Source: Rotaria sp. Silwood1
Lineage: Eukaryota; Rotifera; Eurotatoria; Philodinida; Philodinidae
Direction of reading: 5' to 3'
Assembly: GCA_905250075.1 (NCBI GenBank)
Contig: CAJNOP010000706.1
Coordinates: 45,517 to 109,516 of the forward strand
DNA: 64,000 nt
The position numbers and the translations under genes were made by a program. Positions within the stretch are counted from its first letter, which is position 1. The number at the start of each line of letters is the position of its first letter. The notes under the pieces were generated by a model. That model was given only the letters and a program-made list of their open reading frames with translations, was not told where the DNA came from and did no database searches. Positions 1 through 12,790 of this stretch are shown in pieces.

Positions 1-827
1 TATGATAAGCATGAATTGGATATAAACATTTATTTTCTTTGATTTGTTGATAAATATCTTGAATAAAAAATCTTAATGTAAATAATAAATCAATATTTTG
101 TATAAGAAGAGCTTTATTTAATATTCGATAAATAAAAGATTTTCTTGTATACCATGATAAAGATTGTTTTGCTGAATAATATTTTTCAAATTCATGAATA
201 ATATTTAATTCAATTTCATTATCTTTATATTCATTTTGACATAAAAATATAAATTTATTTTTATCATTTGAATTTAATCGAATAAGACAATCAAATAATA
301 ATTGTGAATAAAAAAAATGAAAATTTAATTTATTTACATTATAAATAACAACAGGAAATGAATCATCAATTCTATGATCAGATTGAATTCGTGTTACAAG
401 CATATCTAATTGATCACTCAAACATTTTATCTAAAAAAAAAGAAAAGAAACAAATCTCTAATGATAAATATTAAAAAAGTTTATTTACCTTTAGAAATTG
501 TTTTGCCCATTGTTGATTTATTATTTTATCTAAACAATGAATATAAATTGAATATACTTGTCGAAGTTGTTCAATTCGAGGAACTATTTGTCGAGCTAAT
601 TCATCATTAATAATTAAAATAAATCGATTAAATGAATTAACTGATCGAATATATTCTTCACATTGATAACAATTTTCAAATATTTTTAAATAATTTATTG
701 ATATTCGAAGTTTTTGTTGAGCTTTAACAATTTCATCATTATTATGAAATGTTGGATCAAGCCAAATAAGAGAATATATTTCAAGATTAGAATCATCTTG
801 AGAAGGTTTTTTATGAGTTGCTCCCAT
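1..827 (-). CDS. Bdelloid ADP-ribosyltransferase-family protein, N-terminal part (partial)
   Basis: Two exons are visible: 827-489 (113 codons from ATG) and 430 down to the window edge, joined in phase across a 58-base GT-AG intron. The reading frame is open to position 1, so the gene continues outside. The protein starts MGATHKKPSQDD and continues through LEIYSLIWLD, a QWAKQF segment and a WYTRKSF segment. I recognise this arrangement as the N-terminal domain of a large bdelloid family whose C-terminal part usually carries TPR repeats and/or an arginine mono-ADP-ribosyltransferase domain. That catalytic part is not in the window, so enzymatic activity is inferred from the family only. No signal peptide or membrane segment is seen. 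The domain could also occur without a transferase. Confidence 0.6.
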
Positions 828-1122
828 TGATATTCAAACAAATGAATAATAAATTGATAAAGATACTCCTCTGACTTTTATCTTCAATTTTTATATGATA
901 GTAACGCGCACAGGTTATCAAACCAAAGTATATAAACAGTATTTCATAAGTAGCGACCTCATTTTTATTTACTTTTTCTTTTTTTGTGTCTCTTTACTAT
1001 ACTCAAAGATGAAGAAGTATGAAATATATATTAATCAACAAAGAATTATATGCTCAGTATTTTGTAAATGCTTCTATTAGTTTTTGATTTACTAAAATTA
1101 AAAAGAAAAATATCAATAAAAT

Positions 1123-2289
1123 CTAATTCTTTTTTTCTAAGCAAAGTTCAATTGTAGATGTGATATTTTTTAATCCTTGTATAAGTTCATCACGTGTTGA
1201 TGGCCAACCATAACCAATTCGCATAAAGTTTTTATTCATATCAAACCAATGTCCTGGTCCAACAAATGTTTGAAATGTATTATTTAATATTTTATAGAAT
1301 TCTTCAAATTCAATATTAACTTTTATTCTTGGAAAACAAACAACACCTCCTTGTGGTTCTATCCATTCAAGATATTGATTTGATTCATTTATCCATTTTT
1401 TCATAATATTAAATCGAATTTGTATTTCTTCTTGAACTAATAATAATCGTTTATCACGTGTTAACATACAGCGATAAGCAATTTCTTCATCAACAACAGA
1501 ACAACAAATCATAATTTGTTCTTTAGCAGCTAAAAATGTTTGCATAAGTTTTTTATCTTGACATATTAACCATCCAATTCGAATTCCTGCGAGACCATAT
1601 GTTTTTGATAATGATGAAACTGATATAACATGTGATGCAAGAGATGCTGCGACAGGAAGTCTATTTTTAAATGTCATATCACGATATGTTTCATCAACGA
1701 GTAATGTAATACCTTTATTTTTAGTAAGTAATATAAGTTTATCAAGATCATCATGTGATATAACTGTACCTGTTGGATTATTAGGTACAGTTATACTAAT
1801 TAATTTTGTTTCATTAGATTTAATTTTATTTTCAATTTCATCTATTGATAAACGAAATTCATTTTCAAATTGAAGTTCAATAAAATCAATTTGAGCACCA
1901 ATAGCACGTGATGTTTCAATATTTGTTGCATAATTAGGACGTTCGATTAATATTTGATCATTTTTTCTAAGTAGACTAGTTGAAACAATAAATAGAGCAG
2001 TTGCTGCACCTGTTGTAAGTAAAATATCATCAACTTGTACATTAGCATCTTTAGCAATTAATTCACGTAATTTTCGATGACCCATATGATCTCCATAAGC
2101 CATAACAAGTTCTTGTAAATTGATATTTAAATCAGCAAGTTTCATATCTGGAATTGAACTTTCAGCTAAATTATATTTAAGATTTTCATAACCCATTTGT
2201 TCAGGTGATTCAATTTCAATAGACATTCGTTCATAATTCATCTTAATGGAGTTTTTTTTATTTAAATCTACAAAAAGAAAAAATTTCAT
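1123..2289 (-). CDS. Intronless PLP-dependent aminotransferase, class I/II (fold type I)
   Basis: A single open frame with the full fold-type I aminotransferase layout. Numbering from the first ATG (2289), it has a PNNPTG loop near residue 169, DETY near 199, and SLSKTYGLAGIRIGW with the PLP-binding lysine near 229. A C-terminal FMRIGYG carries the arginine that binds the substrate carboxylate (about residue 357). The protein is about 388 aa, a normal family length. ATGs at 2241 and 2226 lie just before the conserved ESPEQMGYEN segment and may be the true starts. The sequence looks like bacterial-type aminotransferases of the capreomycidine-synthase/aspartate-aminotransferase-like group; the substrate cannot be read. 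It has no intron, whereas most neighbours have several, which suggests horizontal acquisition (inference). Codon use matches the neighbours. Confidence 0.85.
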   Translation of the reverse strand: MKFFLFVDLNKKNSIKMNYERMSIEIESPEQMGYENLKYNLAESSIPDMKLADLNINLQELVMAYGDHMGHRKLRELIAKDANVQVDDILLTTGAATALFIVSTSLLRKNDQILIERPNYATNIETSRAIGAQIDFIELQFENEFRLSIDEIENKIKSNETKLISITVPNNPTGTVISHDDLDKLILLTKNKGITLLVDETYRDMTFKNRLPVAASLASHVISVSSLSKTYGLAGIRIGWLICQDKKLMQTFLAAKEQIMICCSVVDEEIAYRCMLTRDKRLLLVQEEIQIRFNIMKKWINESNQYLEWIEPQGGVVCFPRIKVNIEFEEFYKILNNTFQTFVGPGHWFDMNKNFMRIGYGWPSTRDELIQGLKNITSTIELCLEKKN

Positions 2290-3778
2290 TGTATTGTTCT
2301 TCAATAATCATCTTTCATACTAAAAATGAAAAAATTTTATCTGTACAAAGAGTATTAAGATGTCTGAATAGAATAGAAATATATTTATGTAACACTGATA
2401 ATAATATGATTAAAGTTTTAATTCAATATATTCCATAAATACATTTACATTCAACTTATTCTTACAGTCAAGGGGGGATATAAGTGTTTTGTATATATGA
2501 TATCTGAAGTTATGACATGCAATCTATTTATTTTATCTTTTTATTCTCTACATCGATGTAAAGTAAGAAAGAACAAAATTGAAGAGCTTTATCATATTCT
2601 TGTTGTGTAATGATGGCATTTGAAAAGGTTATCAAATGGCGATATATTTTGACTCGGTTTATTGTTTGTTATAAGAGAATGTTTTAGAATTCTAGAACGA
2701 ATGTAATATTTTTCATTCTTGTATAAAAATAAAAGCAAAACTTTAGTAGATTATAGGATGTATCTAAGAGGAAACTGTCACAAATGGAAGGATGACTAGG
2801 TCTATCTATTGACGAAATCGTCGGTCGAAAATTGAATAAAGTGGTCATAACTCACCTTCAGAGATTCGTAGACAGGAACTCTTTTAAGATTTTTCTATTC
2901 ATGCTGAAACTTCCTTGAAGGTTTAATGATGAGCTCGAACAGTAAATTACAATTCGAACAGTTTCCTCATTAGTACTAAATAATTACAAATTTTGACTTT
3001 GAATGACAATACAATTTTTCGAAATAAGACAAAATACATAACAAATTATCAATGTTCTCTAATTTGATTATCAATTATTAATTTTAATCATATTAATATT
3101 TTATCTGTCATTCATTTGATTTTATTTCTTTTTGATATCATTTTTCAATTGTATTTTTTCCTTTGGAATTTGTTTTTTTTTTGTATTATATTCAAAAAGG
3201 AACCGTTTTTTGCTTTCCGTATGTCAAATGATGTTCTTGTATAGAATTTTATTCGTTTTTATTATTGAAAAATTGTACATGATAATGGGTAGTTTTTTTT
3301 TTGTCCTTTTTTTTTTTTATTTCATGATAAATATTATATAAGCAACAGAAACAATATGGAAACAAATAACAAATAAAATAAAAGTATTCATTTTTCACAA
3401 TAGACCAACGTTGATAGAAATCAATATATGAAATCACAGTAAAATACTGTAGAAATTTCTTGTTTCTTTAAAATTTTAATTATAAATAATAATAACAATA
3501 ATACGTTCACATGAAATTATATCAAAAAGAAAAAAGAAAATGTTATGTTTAACAAGCGAAAAAAATATAAAACAATATATATATATATATCAGTATTAAA
3601 ACAAGTTTCTTTTTTTTTTTTTCTCTTTTATTAAATACTGATTATATATCTTCTTTTATTACTGTTATTCCTGATGTTTTTGTCTTTTTTTTTAGTGATT
3701 TCTTTGTTTTTTTTGTTTTTATTTGTTGTTCATCTATGATATACAAGAAAATTTATTATTATTTATTTGAAATATTTT
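2290..3778. other. Intergenic, no gene recognised
   Basis: AT-rich DNA with poly-T/poly-A runs and a short TA repeat near 3575-3590. The small open frames here are low in complexity and show no family signature. The right part is probably the 3' UTR of the TANGO1-like gene. Confidence 0.5.
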
Positions 3779-6700
3779 TCAAAAATTTTTACCATCAGGT
3801 AAAGATAATGTAGTTATTCCATTTGATTGTGTATCATAATTCATTGAATTTGGAGTTATATTTGATGAATCAATCATTTCTGAATTATTTGTATCATTAC
3901 CATTAGTTATCAAATGTGAAATAGGTGATATAATTCCATGTGGACCAACAGGTGTCATTGGAAATCTTGGATGCATCATAAATGAATTAGGTTGTGGATA
4001 AGACATAAATGGTGGTGGAAAAAATGGAGGTCGAGGTAGATTAAACAAAGTTGGTCCTTTTTTTTTTTTTTAAATAAAAATAGTTTATTAGAGAAAGATT
4101 TAAAAAAAAATTAAAAAAGACTATTTACTAGGTATAAACATTTCAGTTGGACTAGTACCACCAGAATCATTATGTTGATAATCAATGGGTTTAAAACTAA
4201 AATGAAGGAAAAAAAAAGTAGATAATGAACTTTTATTAACTTGATAATTTTTTATTACTTTTCATCTTGTTGATAATGAATTGGTGAACTATGTTGTGAG
4301 TCTAATTCTCCTAAAATTAAAAAAAAAAAAGAAAAAATTCAAAACTTATTCATTATTCAATAGTTTTCTTACCGATATTTCTCATATGTTGTGATGCTGA
4401 TTTAGTAGTAGATTTTTCTTGTGAAGAACGTGTATTCTTTGCATATTTAGTAATTCTATCAATTGAAAAATAAACAATGAAATATAAATAATAATTCAGA
4501 TAAAAACCTACTGTTTTCGTAGACTTTCACATTCTTTTTTTGATAATTCAAGTTCTCGTGTTAAACGTTTGACTTCCATCCATTTTTCATGTGTTTCATG
4601 TTGTAATTTACTACATTCTTCATTAAATTTAATTTGTTCAGTTGAAAGAATTTTTTGTATATCATCTAATTGTTGTCTAAATTAATAAAATAAAGCTTAT
4701 TTTGTTTAAAAAAAAAAAATTATACTGTTTTAATTGAAGTTGTTGTTGTAAAATACGAATACGTTCTGTATCTGTTCTTGCTTTACGTAATTCAGCATCT
4801 GTTTGTCCTAATTGACGTATATGTAAATGAGTATCACGTTCACGTAATTCTAATATAATTTTAAGTTTAGTTTCAATTTCTTTACAATGATCTTTTTCTT
4901 GTTTAAGTAATATATCAAGTTCTTGTATACGAGAAGTTTTTATATCAATTTCATTATATAATTCTTGTATATGTTGATTTGATTTTTTAATATCATTATC
5001 AATTATTGATAGAAGATGTTGATTATTATTTGAAGAATTTTTTGTTAATATTATACGTAAATCTTCTAATTCTATAAAAAAGAAAATAATTTATTATTAA
5101 GAAAAATGTTTAAAAAAAAAAAACAAAATTTAATGTAACCTAATGTTTTATTTTTCGTAATTTTATCATGTATATGATTTATTGTTTGATCATGTTGTTC
5201 AAATAAATCTTTTAATTGTTTCATTCGAAGTATTAATTGATTATTTTCAATATCAATTTGATTAGCATGTTCTTGAATTTCTTTTATATGATTATTTTGA
5301 ATTAATTTTTCTTGTTTTAATTGAATTATTTCAGATTTAAGTATTTGAATAATTTCTTGTGATTTTTCAAAATTTTCCAAAGATAAATCATTTGATTGTA
5401 AACGTACTATAGTTCCTTGTTCTTTTTCTAATTCTTGTTTTAATTGAAGAATCTAATATATCGAGAAAATAAAAATTATATAGAATTTTTTTTTTTTTTT
5501 CGAATAAATTATTTCGTTTAAACATGCAACTAAGTAGTGTTTATCTATGATTTTAAAACTCATGATTAATATATATCTCAATATGAACAACAATTATAAT
5601 TCATTTTTTGTTGATTATTCATGCTCATATCATACGAAGAAATATGTCCGAATTATTGGATGTCACTCGAATTTATGATCTGCAGGATTTGGATTAGCAA
5701 ATGATGAGTACAAGAAAATTTTAGCATCAAAGATTTATGTAGACGAAAGATAGTGATTAAAAACGATATGGGTTTGGGTGTGCGGATAGGAATGACGAGA
5801 AGATTAACACTCACATCCATAGACATGCATTGATCTTTCAATAGACGTGATATTTACCTTAAGTTTTTTGTGTGTTTAAGTTTTATAGTACAGAAATTTC
5901 TTTGTGCTTATTGTTTCGGTGAGACTAGTAGAAAGCCAAAAGATTTTGGCCTCATACCTTGTCCTTCTAGAATTATGATTGTTCTGTGGAATTATTAGAT
6001 TGCTTAGAAAAGTAACACTTGAAACATAGGATTCCTTCTCGAATTATTAAAGGATAAAAAAAAAAAGTTGATATTCTGATCTTTGTATATCAGATATTAA
6101 AATCTCAAGAAGAAATCATATTTTTCAATCGAAACTTTTCTCAGCAATCTAATGATGGTAAGGTCGGCTTATGTGTAAAGTGTCAGATCGAACTTACATC
6201 ATTCGATCTTTTATCAGGTTTAACACAATGGTCATAGCTTCGGAAGAATAAGGTCCGAGAGCGGACATTCATTGGTCTCAATGTGTTTTACATATGGACA
6301 AACTATGAATTCAATCAACGTAACGTCTTGCTCTTGTATTGAGATGTTTTTATGTTCTGCAAATATTATTGAGATATGAACGATTTCAAGTCTTGAAAAA
6401 AAAAACAACTGAAATACCAGTATACGTCAGTTCTGTGATGTTTCATCTATTTGAATAATTGTAGATTGGCAGAGGCTAATTCAACAGAGATTTTAATATT
6501 TTCACCTCACATTACTTTTCATACTCTGATTTAGATAAACAATTATCGTAACAACAGTAAGGATGAAAATAGATTGAGTCATTCAATTTTCACTATTCTA
6601 TTGAATTTCTAATCTAACCATATCAAGTTAGGGGTAACTGCTGAGGTATCATTCTGTTACAAAGTCTAAAAATTTTTCATTGTAATCATATTGAAATATT

Positions 6701-9700
6701 TCAATTGGGCTGAAATTTTTACTACGAATGTTTGGAAATATCCTTCAGAAGTCTTGTAGGTAGAAGTGTAAACCAACGAGTCAAACATCATCTGCTAGAC
6801 TTTATGTTTTTCTGCACCGGCAGCTTTGACAATCAAAAAAAAGAAACGTATTTGCTCTTAAAAATGTCAACAGCGGCATCTTATACTATTATCAAAAATT
6901 TTCGTTCGTGTCAGCGGCTCAGCTCTGTATGGTTTACAATTCTACTTATAGGATATACACTTAACTTTTTATCAGTAATATTTATAAAAAAACTTGATGT
7001 ATATTTAACAAACTATCGAGAATCGTGTCAATCCTAATTTTAATATTACCTCATTATTTAAATGTGTAATTGTTTCTAGTTGTCGTTGTAAATCATATTC
7101 ATGTTTTAAAATAAGATTTTGTTTATAATCAATATCTTGTTGTAAATATATATGTTTTGTATGTGCTGTTTTTAAATCTTCTTGAAAACGAATACATTCT
7201 TCACGTAATAGAAAAATATCTTCATCTGAATTTTGTTCAGGTAAACATTTTAATTTATTTATTTCATCCAATAATCTAAATTAAAATTAAATTAATAAAA
7301 TAAAAAAGAATTTCTTTTTTTTTTTATTATTATTATTTTACTTTTGATTTTCTCGTTCAAATGTTGCACGTTCAAGTTCAATACGATTATATTTTTGTTG
7401 AAGTTGTTGACAATTTATACGAATTTCTTTTTCATATTTACTTTGTTTTAAACGTTTTGTACCCATAAAAAGAAATATTAAACTAAATAAAAAACACATT
7501 GTACAACTTGATAAAAACCATATTGTATTCATTAGAATTTCACGATCATCATTATGTTGAAATAAAATTGTTTGTAGAAATATGGGTAACTATGTAAAAA
7601 AAATAAGATTTTATTGAATATATAAGAAATTAAAAACATAATTGTTCATACAATGTTGATAAAACGAAAAATTTCATTTTCAATTAATTCAATACTTGTT
7701 TCAAATCTTTTTGGTAAATGCCAACATATTTGTCGATATTTATTTATTAATATTGAATTATTATTGTTTACTATTGAAATGAAATTTTGACTATTATTTA
7801 TCTAAAATAATAATAAGAAGAAGAAGAAAATAATTTAAAATTTTGAAATTATCTGCAAAAAAAAATCATTTACTTTTGGTTCAATTTTAGATAAATATTG
7901 ATTTGTATTATTATTTGTTTGTGTATGATCTATTGTTGATGATAAAGGTAATGTAATATCGGATTCTTCTGATTTTAATAATGATTCATGTAAATGTTTT
8001 TGTTCATCGTTGTATGATTCAACAATCACATTTTCTGTTTGATGATCATCTAATAAAGAATTTATTTAATATAATAGAAAGTATTTTTTTGATTCTAAAA
8101 TTTCATTATCAACTCTGTCAATTAATATATTATATGTTTATCTATATTATTAAAACTTAGAATAATTTAGATATAAATAGTTAGAAGCTATTATTTCCTT
8201 TGATATTAGGATAGAAGATGGATTTTAAGAATATAAAAAATAATATTTATCTTTTGAAATCTGATAGAAATTTGTACGTCGTCTCCACTTCCATGTCACA
8301 CTTATATTTCTGAAGTATTAAGTAACAGGATAATGAAGAAATGTGTCTCAGAGTCGATAAAATGAAACAATTTGTCTATTATTACCAACAATGACTACAT
8401 CATGTTTTACATTATAATCTCGTAGGAATTGCGATAACAACTTTATTGAGCTTGGGTTGGATTACATTATATCAGAAAATTTAATTTAATATAAAAACAA
8501 TATAGAAATTATGTGTATAGTTAAACACGATCTAAAAGGAATATTGAAGCATAGGAGTAAAACTTTAGAATCACAGACTGTATATCAATAGAATTCTTTT
8601 AGAACTATCGTCTGTTAAAAAGAATTATAGTCGTGGTCATTTTTGCAATAACTCAAGAAAGGAAAGATCTAGAGAGCTGCGATTTTCATCAATCGAAAGA
8701 GAAGACACTAGGGCATCTTTTTCTTCAATATTGTATAAAACGAAATCATTTCTACAAAACATTGCAAAAAGCTTATGAAAATGATCTGTCGTTTCCAATG
8801 AAATTTCGGTTTGGATATGTGATTTGGATAGAGAAAACTTATATCTATAGTTTAAAATATAATTTAAATGATCATCTTCACGTATTATAACGTTAAGAAA
8901 ATCAAATTCTTTATTTACTTCTATGAATTTTTTCTTCATTTTTAAGCAAATCTGAAACAATTTCCGTATGATTAACAAACAACAATTATCTCATATTTCA
9001 TATTTTAATTCTCTAGAAACTGAATTAACAACTTTTTACAATAGAGAAAAATCTTTTAATCCAATTCAATGTCAAACTAAGGATTCTATTTCTTATATGG
9101 AATAGATATTATTTTATTTAGTTTGAAAATAGTGCCTCTTCAAAGATTAGTTTAACATTTAAATCATATCTTTTTCGAACGAGTAAATCTGAATAAAATA
9201 TTGACTTTAAATTATTCTACAAAATTAAAATATAATATATTTACTACCTGTTATAGAAATATTTTCATTTTCTTGTTGAGAATGTAGATGTATATTTTGA
9301 TGAAATTTCGATGTTGTTGATACTGGAATATGAATATCATCTTCTACTATTGATATATTATTTATTATTGGAATTTGTAAATTTTTATCTGATAAATTAC
9401 TATTATTTATTGTATGAGAAATAGATGATTGTGTATTAGATATTGATTTTATTTGTTCTTGTTGATTAGAAGATAAATCATCTTTATGAATTATTTTTGG
9501 ATTTAATTTATCATTTGAAATTGGAATTTGTTTTAGTGTATCAGTATTTATTACTGTTTCTATTGTTGATAATTTTAATTGTTCATTTGTTTGTGATGTA
9601 GAAGAAGATATTAAATCATTCTCATTTATTATTGATGGTTGATTTTGTAATGATAATGTTGTAGATTGTATTTGTTCTTCATTATCATTTTGACTAGATT

Positions 9701-10018
9701 CATATATTGAATTTTTTAAATCATGTATTGCTTGAAAACGAACATCAATAGGATTATGTAGATCTTCAATATTCGTTTTTGGAGTATTTGTAATTTCTAA
9801 CAAAAAAAAAAAAAAAATTTATATAAACTCTTTGTTTTTTTTTAATTTCTGAATATAGAAAAAAAAATGTCAAATTTACCTATAGCTTTATTAGATAAAT
9901 CATTAGCTATTGTTGATTCCGATTGTTTGACTATGTCTTGATCGGTATGATGAAGATCATGACCAAAACAAAAATAAATCAATAAAAAATATTGTATTAA
10001 TGTATAGAATAATTTCAT
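3779..10018 (-). CDS. TANGO1/cTAGE5-family ER-exit-site cargo export protein
   Basis: Thirteen exons are joined in phase: 10018-9880, 9796-9248, 8049-7874, 7801-7652, 7589-7342, 7275-7050, 5452-5140, 5071-4726, 4676-4512, 4455-4373, 4310-4259, 4196-4129 and 4056-3779, giving about 930 aa. In order: a signal peptide (MKLFYTLIQYFLLIYFCF), a Ser/Thr/Asn-rich lumenal stretch of about 330 aa, a transmembrane helix (WFLSSCTMCFLFSLIFLFMG), long coiled coils, and a proline-rich tail (LPRPPFFPPPFMSYP). The coiled-coil segment around HEKWMEVKRLTRELELSKKE resembles the cTAGE5 segment around DNWLAARNAERNLNDL. In animals this family bridges lumenal cargo and COPII coats at ER exit sites for large cargo such as collagen. 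The lumenal SH3 domain of classical TANGO1 is not visible. Two long introns (5453-7049, 8050-9247) contrast with small ones elsewhere. Confidence 0.8.
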
Positions 10019-11882
10019 CTAAAAATATTTGAAATTTTTTTATGAAATAAAAAGAAAAAACAAACATTTGACGTCTCTCTTCTTTTTAACAATAATAACA
10101 CATATATATGAATCCATTCTAAAGGGTATTTAAGTGCGTCCAATAAAAAGAAAACATTATATATATATATATTGAATTGAGTTTTACAAGAGAACAGAAT
10201 GGTAAAAAAACAGCCTATAACCATATGTACGATAAAATAGTGAACGAATTTTTTTTTATTTAATCAATAATAGAAGAGTATTTTAATTTTTTTTTTTTTC
10301 ATAGGAGAATCATAAATGAATATTATCATCAAAAATTTATTTTGATACGGTAGTATAACCTTTCACGGATTTGAAAAGAAATGTAGAATATTTCATAGAT
10401 ATATTTATGATTTTAATATTAGATAGCAATAAGAAAAAAAAAAAAGGTCAAGATAAGTATTCATAACGAATGGCTAAACATTTATTGTAAATATTTTGAT
10501 TTTTTTTTGTCATATAATTTTTTCCGCGAAATGTTAAAGAATATTTTTCAATGAAAAATGAATCTGTTGAATATTGTATTGATATATAAGCTGATAATTA
10601 TTTTTTTTTTGTGAAGTAGAAATATGAATCAGATGTGTTGACAAGTTTTGATTCAACTCACTAATAACGTTTATATAAATAAAACATAATTTCATAAACA
10701 ATTGACAAAATTAACAAATTGATAACTATTAAAATTTGTATTAATTTATAGACCAAGTCAAAAAGAAACTAGCCCTTAGACTTCTGCAAAACGATTACAA
10801 CCTCTCGTGACCGTGACTAGTTTTCGAAAAATTGTCGTGACTTAATAGTGAAAAATTTTTGAGATTAGAAATCTAATAAATCAAGATTTTAATTGATTTA
10901 CGTGTTTTCTGCGTTTTATTACAGAGAAAATCTGTCAAATCAATATAAATCTTGATTTTGTAGCACAAAAAATTTAGCTAGTAATCCAAAATTTCTGTCA
11001 TCGTGATTAGTTTCGAAAAATTTCCGTGAATATGACCGTGATTGTGACTGAAAAATCGTGGTTACGCAGAAGTCTGCTAGCCATTCATATCTCTAATATG
11101 AACATTGTTACATTTTCGAATGTTATTTGCATTCATTTTCTTCATTTTTCTAAAAGTTTTTTTTTTTTCTTTTACCTTCAACATTCTTTATAGATGATAT
11201 CTTTATTCAAAAATCTAAAATGATACATACAAAAAAAAGTGTAATAGAAAGCTCATATGCTCAAAATGATGTAATACTATTGTATTGAACTGAATGTCGA
11301 TAATTAAAATCAATATTTATTATTAGTTTTATGAAAAAAATAAAAATAAAAAATTTTGTGAGATTATAGATAAGTCTATGACATGTATTTCATCGATATC
11401 TCGACCACTTTATATATATTTAGTAGTTAGACGTTAAAGGGAAATAACCAAGGTATATATATAAGAATAAAACATTTGTTAGAACATGATAAATAGAAAA
11501 AAGAAAAATACCTGTATATAGAACAATACATATGACCAAATGGTTAAAGGGAAAAATACTAATGACAAAAGAATAGAAAGGAAAAATATATAAATAACAA
11601 TAGATGATTCTAAAACTTTTTAACAACTTTGAACACTTTTATTATTATAAAAATATTTTTATGGTTCATTCTATATAAATTTTAAGAAATTCATTATGAT
11701 ATATAATTAATTTTTAGATAGCTAAAATAATTACTTAATTAATTCAAAATAAAACTTAAAAATAAATGAATATAAATAATCAATATATATATTATTTTTC
11801 TAATACAATGTTCGATGAATAATAATATGTTACTAAAAATTTCTATTACTAACATAGATATTTTTTGTTTATTTTATTTTAT
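10019..11882. other. Intergenic between divergent genes (TANGO1-like and IPK)
   Basis: The 5' ends of the TANGO1-like gene (minus) and the IPK gene (plus) face away from each other here, so both promoters should lie in this 1.86 kb. No core promoter motif stands out from the AT-rich background. A MITE-like inverted repeat lies at about 10779-11088. Confidence 0.5.
10779..11088. repeat. MITE-like imperfect inverted repeat, ~310 bp
   Basis: The ends share inverted copies of AGACTTCTGC (about 10789 and about 11077). They are followed by related inverted stretches built on CGTGACCGTGACTAGTTTTCG and its partner near 10995-11040. The inner arms AATCAAGATTTTAATTGATTT (about 10880) and its inverted partner near 10940-10960 complete a near-palindrome. 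No coding capacity was seen. The target duplication is unclear. Confidence 0.55.
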
Positions 11883-12790
11883 ATGGTAACACGTATTGTA
11901 AAAATAGGAGGTGCATCAATAACAGATAAAAGTCAATTTGAACATGTTAAATTATCAAATATTGATTTTATTGTTGATTTATTTAAAAATAATTATCAAA
12001 ATTTAATATTAATACATGGTGCTGGATCATTTGGGTATATTAATAATTTTTATATAAACAAAAAAAACAAAAAAAAACATTAAATATTTTCTTTTTATTT
12101 AGTCATCATCAAGCTAAACAATATAAATTAAATGAAGGTTATAAAAATACTGATAATTATGAAGAATATTGTTTAGGTGTTTGTGATACAAGACGATCAT
12201 TAAATCGTTTACAACAATATTTATTAAATGCATTTATTCATGCACAAATACCAGTTGTTTGTATATCACCATTTGATTTTCTTATATCAAATCAATTTGA
12301 ATTAACAAATGAAAATTATAAAAATCTTTATCAACATATAGAAATTATACTTTCAAATGGTTTTGTTCCACTTTTACATGGTGATATATTATTAGATAAA
12401 AAAATTCATTGGAGTATATTAAGTGGTGATAATCTTTTATTTAAATTAGCAGAATATTTTCAACCACGACAATGTATATTTTTAACTTCTGTACCAGGTG
12501 TTTATCAATCAAATGGAAATATTATTGAAAAATTTTATATTAATGAAAATAAAATTGATAATTATGATCAACAATCATCAATTATTGATGTAACAGGATC
12601 AATGCATAATAAAGTGATGATTGCTAGTGATATTATTAATAAAATAGATAAATGTCAAGTATTTATTTTACAAGGTGTTAGTGAAAATGCAAAAAAACTT
12701 TTATTATCAACAATAAATGATGATGAAAATTTTTTTTTACATGGATGTACAAGAATATTAAAAAAACAAAACAATTTAGAAATAGAATAG
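11883..12790 (+). CDS. Isopentenyl phosphate kinase
   Basis: Two exons, 11883-12034 and 12103-12790, join in phase and give 279 aa. The protein belongs to the amino-acid-kinase fold. It has VKIGGASITDK at residues 6-16, LIHGAGSFGHHQAKQY at about 43-58 with the expected His after GAGSFG, then PLLHGD, SGDNLL, TSVPGVY, and DVTGSMHNK (the phosphate/ATP-site glycines and lysine). This pattern is specific to isopentenyl phosphate kinase, which phosphorylates isopentenyl phosphate to isopentenyl diphosphate with ATP. It is best known from archaea and plants and occurs in some animals. ATG 11883 is the first in-frame ATG and starts directly at the conserved strand. A likely polyadenylation signal AATAAA lies at 12897-12902. 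Confidence 0.88.
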
